From the NCBI GenBank assembly GCA_964036295.1, contig OZ038466.1:12806001-12870000 (forward strand): DNA of 64,000 nucleotides, in the 5' to 3' direction. Position numbers and translations under genes: made by a program. The DNA is from Plumapathes pennacea (taxonomy: Eukaryota > Cnidaria > Anthozoa > Antipatharia > Myriopathidae). The notes below the pieces were generated by a model. It did not search any database. It was not told where the DNA came from and saw nothing but the letters and a program-made list of their open reading frames with translations. Of the stretch, positions 56,861 through 64,000 are shown one piece after another. Position 1 is the first letter of the stretch. Each line of letters starts with the position of its first letter.

Positions 56861-56999
56861 TTTTATATTCTGGTCTCGACCCAACTCACGCCGCGAGCTC
56901 ACTGGCAAGGCCAGTCTAGTTTTCGTAAAAAGTGGTGTCGCACTAGACGACGTTTTTAAACAGACTTAAACCCCGTCCATATGGAGAAAAGTTGTTCGC

Positions 57000-59640
57000 G
57001 GTATCCGAAATACCCTCCGGAGGGCCAAACTACGCAGGCCGCCACAACTAGCAGCTGCTTGCAACAGATAGTTGAATCAATGGCCTCTATTCAGGCAATG
57101 TGTTGATCGCAAGAGGCCCGGTTCACTGAGTGACTCGAAGAGACGCGAGATGGCTCAAGTAACCGACAAGTTCCAGAGGTCACCGGAGCAGCAAATGATG
57201 CAACACGTAGACGAAACTCGGGAGTTGTGAGCGGACTTTTCCATCTCAATTCACTTGAGAAGAGTCGAAATGTCACGACTGGAATGTCGACTTCAAGGAC
57301 AAACTGGCGGGCCGCCTGAACCAGATCCAAACCATGGCTGAAGCAGTGAGGAAGCCGGCACTTACTCCATTGCAACCGAGCCAAACCTTCTTTTCATAAA
57401 AGAAAGCTGGGAAAGTCCCTCAAACCAAACGTTTGGAGTGAGCTCCTGGGAGGACTATAAAGCCCAGTTTGACCTTATCGCCGAGCCGAACGGATGGGAG
57501 GACGGAACCAAAGTTGTTTATCTGGCGGCGAGTTTAAAGGGTCACGCTCAGGCCGTCCTCGGGAACCTTGATGAGCACAGAAGGTGGGACTTCACTTCCT
57601 TTGTAACTGCGCTGACGTATTGGGTAGGAGCTGGGCACCAAACGGAGCTGTATCGAACACATGTTGCGGAAGAGCTTTTGCTAAAAACTTTAACTCGGAA
57701 GAAGAACAGCCACTACCAGAGCTGGCACTGACGTCGAGGAGGCTGACTTGTCAAGCCAACCTGGAGGCAAATGAAAGTACGCGGGAAACACTGACCAGAG
57801 AACATTTCATCGACGCCCTACTAGACGCAGACGTATGGTGGCGCATCCAGCAGTCTAGACCAAAACTGCTACAGGATGCCCTGAAAACAGCTGTAGAACT
57901 GAAGGCATTTCAGCTGGCCAACTTGCAACTCGGCCAAGTCACTAGAGCCGTAGTTGCCGCCTCCCAGGATTCCACAACTGCACGTGCCGTGAGTGAGAAC
58001 GCCACGAAACCCGCACAAACTCCGCTGGACCAGAAGTTAGGCACAATGGCAAAGCTATTCCAGTTTCTAGTGGCCTCCCTGCATCAGCCAAGACGTCCGC
58101 CCGGACGCCAGAGCTCTACTGCACGATGTTGTACATGTGGAAAATATGGGCATCTGCAGAGAAATTGCCAGGAGACGGTCGAACAGGATCACAGGAAAAC
58201 GGACGACAGCCGGACTCGAGGGCCAGAGGCCGGCAACACCAAAACCAATCAGGCCCCAGCAGACCCTCTTACGAGTAAACACCACGACAGAAAGCGGATT
58301 ATTTGTTAAAGAAACTATTGGCGGTGTGCAGACGAACTTCCAAGTAGACACGGGATCAAATATTACGATCATAACGCCGGAGGTCAGTACCAGATGATTT
58401 CGAAATTGGTGCGCCCTGATTTGGAGGAGGTTGTATCAACAATGCTATTAGCTGACGGGCGTTCGCTTCCCTTGACGGATGAAGCAGACTTACAACTACA
58501 GCTGGGTCGCACGGAGGTGGTTCACAAGGTCTGGGTCGCAGACACTGGACTGGACGGGATCCTCGGAATGGAATTGATGCGCACACTAGGTTGTTAGCTG
58601 ACGTATGATCAATGGAACTATAAGCTAATTCTACCCGAAGTGTGGCGTATACACACAACCAACTTTTAACGGTCATGATAAAAATGGTTGCTGTTAGTGA
58701 AACGGTCGTGATACCAGCAGGAACTGAGATGATCGTGTCTGGGAAGTACGTACGACCGAGTAGGACGGCTGGTCCCGGAATGCTGGAAGCTATTGAACAG
58801 TTTGTTCAACAAAAACAGTTGCTAGTAGCAAAAGCACTGGTCGACATGGGGAAGAGCAAAGCATCATTGTGGTTGTCGAACCCGACTTCATCGCGCCGGA
58901 CCACGCACACGGGTACTACGGTGGCGTGGTGCGAGCCTGTATCCGAAGTGTTATAGATGCCGGACACGAGAGGGTAATACTCGCTGTGTCTGATGGACAC
59001 AAGTCAGCGGACAGTGGTACAGAAGTGCCCGACTTCCTCAAAGGCTTGCTGAACTGGAGCTCTCTTCACTATAACGCTGGTCAGAAGAAGAGGTCGCAAT
59101 CCTTTTAAAAGAATTTGTTGATTTGTGTTCTCCGCCTCGGACAACGGCTTGAAAAACCTGCATTGTTAAACACCAGATAGACACTGGAAGTGCAAAGCCA
59201 ATTGACAGCCAGCTAGACGGATACCGATACACCAGAGGAAGGAAGCAGAGGCTTAGGTACAGAAGATGCAGGAAAAAAAACGTTATTGAGCAGTCGTCTA
59301 GTCCCTGGATTTCCCCCATATAGTTCTGGTGAAAACGAAGGATGGATCCACCCGCTTCTGTGTCGATTACCGAAGGCTGAACGACGTCACAACCAAGGAC
59401 TCCTATCCAATACCAGGGATAGACGATTCCCTGGCCGCTCTCTGGATCGGAGTGGTTTTCGACACTTGACCTGAAGAGCGGACACTGGCAAGTAGAAATG
59501 GAGGAGCAAGATAAAGCGAAAACAGCATTCACCGCCGGATCGGGACTCCACCAGTTCAAAATAATGCCGTTTGGACTCGCAAATGCACCCGCAACCTTCG
59601 AGCGTCTGATAAAAAGCTTAAAATGAGACAGCAAAGTAAC
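57000..59640 (+). mobile_element. Decayed Ty3/gypsy remnant (gag, knuckle, protease, RT start)
   Basis: Gag-like WEDYKAQFDLIAEPNGWEDG (57440). Zinc knuckle CTCGKYGHLQRNC (about 58130). Protease VDTGSNITIITPE (about 58345). RT pieces TRFCVDYRRLNDVTTKDSYP (about 59350) and [14 protein letters not shown] (about 59570). Frames shift repeatedly and the sequence stops in mid-RT, so RNase H, integrase and right LTR are missing. It is a different lineage from the element at 41-51 kb, judged by its knuckle and RT text. Confidence 0.8.
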
Positions 59641-61245
59641 CGAAACCGACAAGACTACAGTTTTTACTGTCTTGAGTGAGTCCATAAGCAAATTTCAGAG
59701 AAATAACAAAGATCTGTAAAACAACACGCATCAGTGATCAGGATTTTGTTGGTTCACTATTTCGACCCAGTCAGAGCGCACATTGGTGACTGTAGTAGAC
59801 TGTATTTCTTTGACTAAAATTGCACCCTCAACAATCTCAAATATTTTGTTCTTCTGAAAGGGAGGACAGGTCATCCTCATTTACCATTGACGCTGCTATT
59901 CAGATCGAACGCACACCACTCTTTGATTAGTGTTGTTTTTTTTTTGCGCCCTTTACAAACAAAGTAGTTGAATTTGCTACTAAAAAGTATCTTGTCGAAT
60001 GCCAAACACGCATGTGAACAATTATAGCTAGTGATGCAATTACATACAACTGGCACTATGCACGAGGTCAACACAAGCGTGAGGACTCATGTATAGCTGA
60101 CAGAATCTGCCTTATTGCTGACGCTGCTTCAACAATATCTCTAGACCTGATGTGACCGCAGGGTGTAGTCATTCTTATACACCGGACAAAATCTGGAAAA
60201 AAGACTGGGATAAAGACTGGCACTGGTGTGCATGTGAGATGGAGGGAAAGACCGGAGGAATTGCAGAAAGGAAAATATCAGCATTATTTCGCGGCCTGAG
60301 GAAGTCTCCTCCCTGCAGTCGACTCAGCAAAGAGAAACATTAATCCGCGGTCACACTTGCGTCAGATTTCTTTCTTTCCCATCTCTTCCTTGTCGCTACA
60401 AAACTTTTGATTCAAATTGTTCATACGATAGCCTTTCTCTTGCATTAGTCTCATTAATTTGTCTTGTTCTCAAGCCTTGAAGCATTGCCGTTTTTAAAAG
60501 TTCCCGTCTGCAAACCATGACATTTAAATTAGTGTGAGACATCGTCCTTCGTCCAGTCTTTGCCTGCAGTTCTGAGACCGCATTGTTTCCCAAAGGAGCG
60601 GAGCCTCAAAACTATTCCGAAAACAAATTTTTAGCGAAAAATTCTGAAGGAAGTTCAAGAATTGTTCCCAAAAGGTTTGGTGATATCTCAGTTGTGATCG
60701 TTAGTAACGTTACGTTTGTGCCTCTCCTTGCTTCAGTGGGTGTGGGCACGTTGACAGGTCAAACATTATGCGTTTTGCATAAAAAGTAAGACAAGAGACA
60801 ACTTTTGTTTTAGTTCTTACTGCGTGAGTTCTGTGATTAATCTAATATGAAATGTCCAAGCACATGCGTTTCGGTAAAAGATTAACATGAACGTTAGGTC
60901 GTTGTATTCATGGTGTTGATCTTTGGTCCGATCTTTCTGTGTTGTTGCCTGTACATTCATACACAGCGATAGTCCCGAGAAGGAAGAACTGTTATATTCA
61001 ATACTGATGGGCCAATTTTGTCAGAATGAAGTAAGCTGAGCAGTCCAGAATCAAGAGATCACTTACTTGTAACGCAAAATGACCCCGTCTATTCTTTCCA
61101 ACAAATACCTTCAGTTTCCAAAACATTTTCTTTCGCGGAACACACTGCACGTTATTGAAACAACAGATAACGTGACACTAAAGACTTGTCCAGTCAATCA
61201 AACTTAGCCCGTCCGACTGATCTTACCTTGACAAACTAAAGACAT
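59641..61245. other. Gene-poor stretch
   Basis: Scanned on both strands; no domain, exon or element boundary that I can support. Confidence 0.4.
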
Positions 61246-61569
61246 TTAAAGGGGTACTTTGACCAAAATCGGACCATCACTTAAATTCAATTAAAAACAG
61301 TCAAAAACAATCTTTAGCACACCACTAACAATCCTACCAAACCGTTTGTCGAAATTATTTTTGGAAGTGCCACTTTTTGACCTCTGTTTTTCTTGGGCCG
61401 TGAATAAATCGATAATTCCGAGTGGGGATCGGAGAGACTGGCGTGACGTCATGTTACCAACGCAAAGTATCACAACTATAAGGGAAGTGTGAAGTTTTGC
61501 AGAAGAGCGCGTGTAACTCTTGATTAAAATCGAAGTAGAATTTGGAATTTTCAAACAAAACTGCACAAC

Positions 61570-61830
61570 ATGCCAGGTAGGTGTGTAGTGCAGGGCTGCG
61601 ACAGCAAGTCGAACCCGAAAGAGGGCATTTCCCTTCACATTTCACTCAATAATAAAGCGCTGTGCGCGATGTGGAAGAACGGTTTGTGCTACTTCATCGC
61701 AAGAACTTCAATCCTGGTGATCGCTTCTCTGTCTGCTCAAAGCATTTCGAAGAGAGCTGTTTTTCAAGGCTCCACCAAGAAGGTTTTCTCCAGCAGACTG
61801 ATTCCAGGATCAGTCCCCACAATTTGGAGA
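61570..61830 (+). pseudogene. THAP zinc-finger domain fragment
   Basis: Begins MPGRCVVQGCDSKSNPKEGI (first Cys pair). After a frame break near 61675 it continues RKNFNPGDRFSVCSKHFEES, giving the C-x2-H pair of the C2CH finger, and SCFSRLHQEGF. THAP fingers bind transposon ends or target DNA. Confidence 0.7.
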
Positions 61831-62437
61831 GCAACTAAAGATCGAGGCGAAAGTACAAGAGATCGTCGTAAGTCTTGACGAGGGAATTTTTTCAAAGTTT
61901 GAGCAGTTTAAGAGTCCCACAATTTGCAAACTGTCATCAAACTGCTTTCTTAGATGTTTCGTTGAGCAGAAATTGCAAGAACTGAACTTTCGTTTTCATC
62001 GCACATCGCACGCTGTGGCGGCGTGACAACTTGTTATGAGTCCATTCGAGTAAATTTGAAGCATTTTTCGGACTAATGCAACTAAAAGCCATACTATTAC
62101 AAGCGTTAGTGAATACAAAAAGGCGGTGTTTCAGTATGATTGTTGTAGCTTAATAAAACGGTCAAGTTAGCTAGACGGCGGCTTTTCATATAGACACAAC
62201 GCCGGGCAGAATCACACAACAGTCGGCATGTCAAATCAACGTAATTGTATTTATTCAAAATAGTGGCACTGTATACGATCTGTGAATTTCACTTTACATT
62301 AAAACCCATGCATTTACTAGATCCTTCAATAATTTGATAGAATCGAAAAGTTCATGTTGATTTTGCAGTAGTTTGTGTGCTACTGACTTCGTAAATTTCC
62401 GAGTTCTGAAGTGTGTTAAAATTAATAATGGTCTTAC

Positions 62438-62820
62438 CACGTTCCAAAATTTACTTCTCGGCTGAATCTTTTCTTGAATTCGGCTTCTTCTTCGACCGTG
62501 ACTTGCTCCACGTACGCCGCTAGTTCTTCGATGTTTTAATAGAATTGAAATGTTTTGATAGAATCGAAAAGTTCATGTTGATTTTGCAGCAATTTGAGCG
62601 CTACCGTCTTCGTAAATTTCCGAGTTCTCAAGCGTGATACATTAATAATGGTCTTACCACGTTCCAAAATTTACTTCTCGGCTGAATCTTTTCTTGAATT
62701 CGGCTTCTTGTTCTTCTTCGACTGTGACTTGCTCGACGCACACCGCTAGTTCTTCTTTCGTGGCAACTGGTTCAAAGACTGTCGTCGTACGCAAACGTAC
62801 TGCCTTCAACACTTGAATGT
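62438..62820 (-). pseudogene. Tandemly duplicated minus-strand coding segment in the Kolobok-like element
   Basis: Minus-strand text EELAVCVEQVTVEEE...EFKKRFSREVNFGTW followed by a donor (TG|GTAAG) occurs twice: down to 62658 and down to 62438. The unit, exon end plus part of the intron, is about 205 bp (62331-62530 and 62536-62735). The upstream extension reads VLKAVRLRTTTVFEPVATKE. Acidic, coiled-coil-like; no family recognised. Confidence 0.5.
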
Positions 62821-63170
62821 ACATGTGAAACATCTAATAATGACTCGTGAGTCGATAAAAAAGAAGAATTCGAAGAAATTATCAATGAAAGTTTGCTCTC
62901 ACTCAAAGACATTTGCAAAGAAATGTGTGTGGGTCCGCGTCTCGTTGGTAAGATGACGTCAGAGTGGTAAACCGCTGGCCCGAAATATTTATTCACGGCC
63001 AACATGGCGGACAGGCGTTTTTGCCTCCTTTGAATTAATATATCTCGGGAGTCTTACATCTGAAAAAAAAAGTTTTGGGGACATTTTGCTATTCATACCA
63101 TACACTTTCATTTAAAGTGGTTAAAACAGTATTTCAAAGTGGTCCGATTTTGGTCAAAGTACCCCTTTAA

Positions 63171-64000
63171 TTTTCACACTGAAAATGAAGGCGTTTCATT
63201 TCAAACTGTCACGTATCTATATACTTTATAGTGCATGGCTCGATCCTGCCTCGAACGTCATATAGTTCGTTTTCTTGCATGGAACATGGGAAAAGTGCGT
63301 AGTTTCGTTGTAAAACTAATTGAGACTTTAGGACGAAAGCAAAACATTTAGTAGATTGTGGATTCTGTCTGCTCGAGTTGAAATATAGTGTAAGAGGCAA
63401 TCTTGTATGAGCCAAAGTAAATTCGAATTTGGGTCAGTAAAACCAAATAATGAAAGTCCCGCCGTTTGAGAAATGCCGTACTTATTCGGCCGATCTGCTT
63501 ATAATTTTGCATTAGAATCGGCCAGATTCGGCTCAGGAAAAGTTCGGCGTCTGGATTAGACTCACTCCAAAGCCGTAATTCTTCGCTGGTTCAGGCGTGA
63601 AGAACGGCTGAGCCCCCGAACTTTTGAAGTCGTGAAAAAATCGACGTCTCAAATACCATAGAATCCCGGCTATAAGCCATGGGCCTATACAATTTTACAC
63701 TGGACGAAAAATTGGATTTACCGCAGCTTTGAACTGGAGTAAATATGTGGTAAATTTAGAGGTCTAAATTTGCACAAAATTTGCGCACAAGGCAAAACTG
63801 CAGTGAATATATAAATTTGCTAGCTCTGGAAAAGGGAAGTAAACTTAATCCAAAGTTCATATTTTCAACTGATAAACATCACATTTGCTGAACCAAGGGA
63901 AATATGAAAGTTGCTAAACATTTGCTACAATTTTACTTGGGAGCAAACATATTGCTGTAAATATTACAGTTAGTCCGTAAACACATAAATTTGCTAGTCC
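63171..64000. other. Gene-poor right edge
   Basis: No gene seen. The last 230 bases repeat AAATTTGCTA/ACATTTGCTA-type motifs. Confidence 0.4.

Larger units (their letters stand above)
61250..63166. mobile_element. Kolobok-like DNA transposon with THAP exon, TTAA target duplication, 1,917 bp
   Basis: Perfect inverted ends starting AGGGGTACTTTGACCAAAAT (at least 27 bp) are flanked by TTAA (61246-61249, 63167-63170). Subterminal similarity continues (TGGCCGTGAATAAAT and TGACGTCAT.TTACCAACG near both ends). A THAP domain is encoded near the left end. THAP plus TTAA is typical of Kolobok. No DDE transposase core was seen, so it is a deleted or non-autonomous copy. Confidence 0.75.

Overview
The window looks like nuclear DNA of an anthozoan cnidarian, most likely a stony coral. 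It is A/T-rich, has small phase-preserving exons with GT/AG introns, carries cnidarian-style PAN/EGF/F5-8C/FN3 modules, and is crowded with mobile elements and MITEs. No species can be fixed from the sequence alone.

Layout. (1) 1-2579, minus strand: the 5' end of an arylsulfatase B/I/J-type gene (three exons seen, continuing off the left edge). (2) 2600-3520: dispersed repeats and a hAT transposase remnant. (3) 3.5-9.4 kb and 13.7-19.6 kb: two direct copies of a ~5.9 kb segmental duplication. Each holds a long intronless ORF on the minus strand encoding a disordered, basic protein I do not recognise. The spacer holds a Penelope-like remnant with a hammerhead-ribozyme-like motif. (4) 19.8-21.8 kb: MITEs, two of them with clean 8-bp target duplications. 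(5) 22.0-27.6 kb, plus strand: a complete five-exon gene for a 576-residue double-FYVE protein. (6) 28.7-40.9 kb, plus strand: a tandem duplication (period 5,959 bp) carrying two PAN+EGF first exons. The first is followed by F5/8C exons and makes a complete secreted protein of 294 residues. The second is followed by a phase-compatible fibronectin III exon. (7) 41.1-51.0 kb: one Ty3/gypsy LTR retrotransposon (152-bp LTRs, TGTAT target duplication) broken by two younger insertions: a Helitron-like element that itself contains a second, inverted copy of the same element, and a 2.06-kb Mutator-like element with long inverted repeats enclosing a decayed protein-kinase fragment (Pack-MULE-like). (8) 51.8-64 kb: TTAA-flanked elements (a 521-bp MITE; a 1.9-kb Kolobok-like element with a THAP exon), an immunoglobulin-domain exon with a one-base frame break, a second decayed gypsy element, and other repeats.

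The host genes do not form a pathway: a lysosomal/secreted sulfatase, an endosomal PI3P-binding-type protein and extracellular adhesion-module proteins sit side by side. The main story is structural: recent tandem duplication, exon-module exchange, and layered transposon insertions whose order can be read from target duplications.
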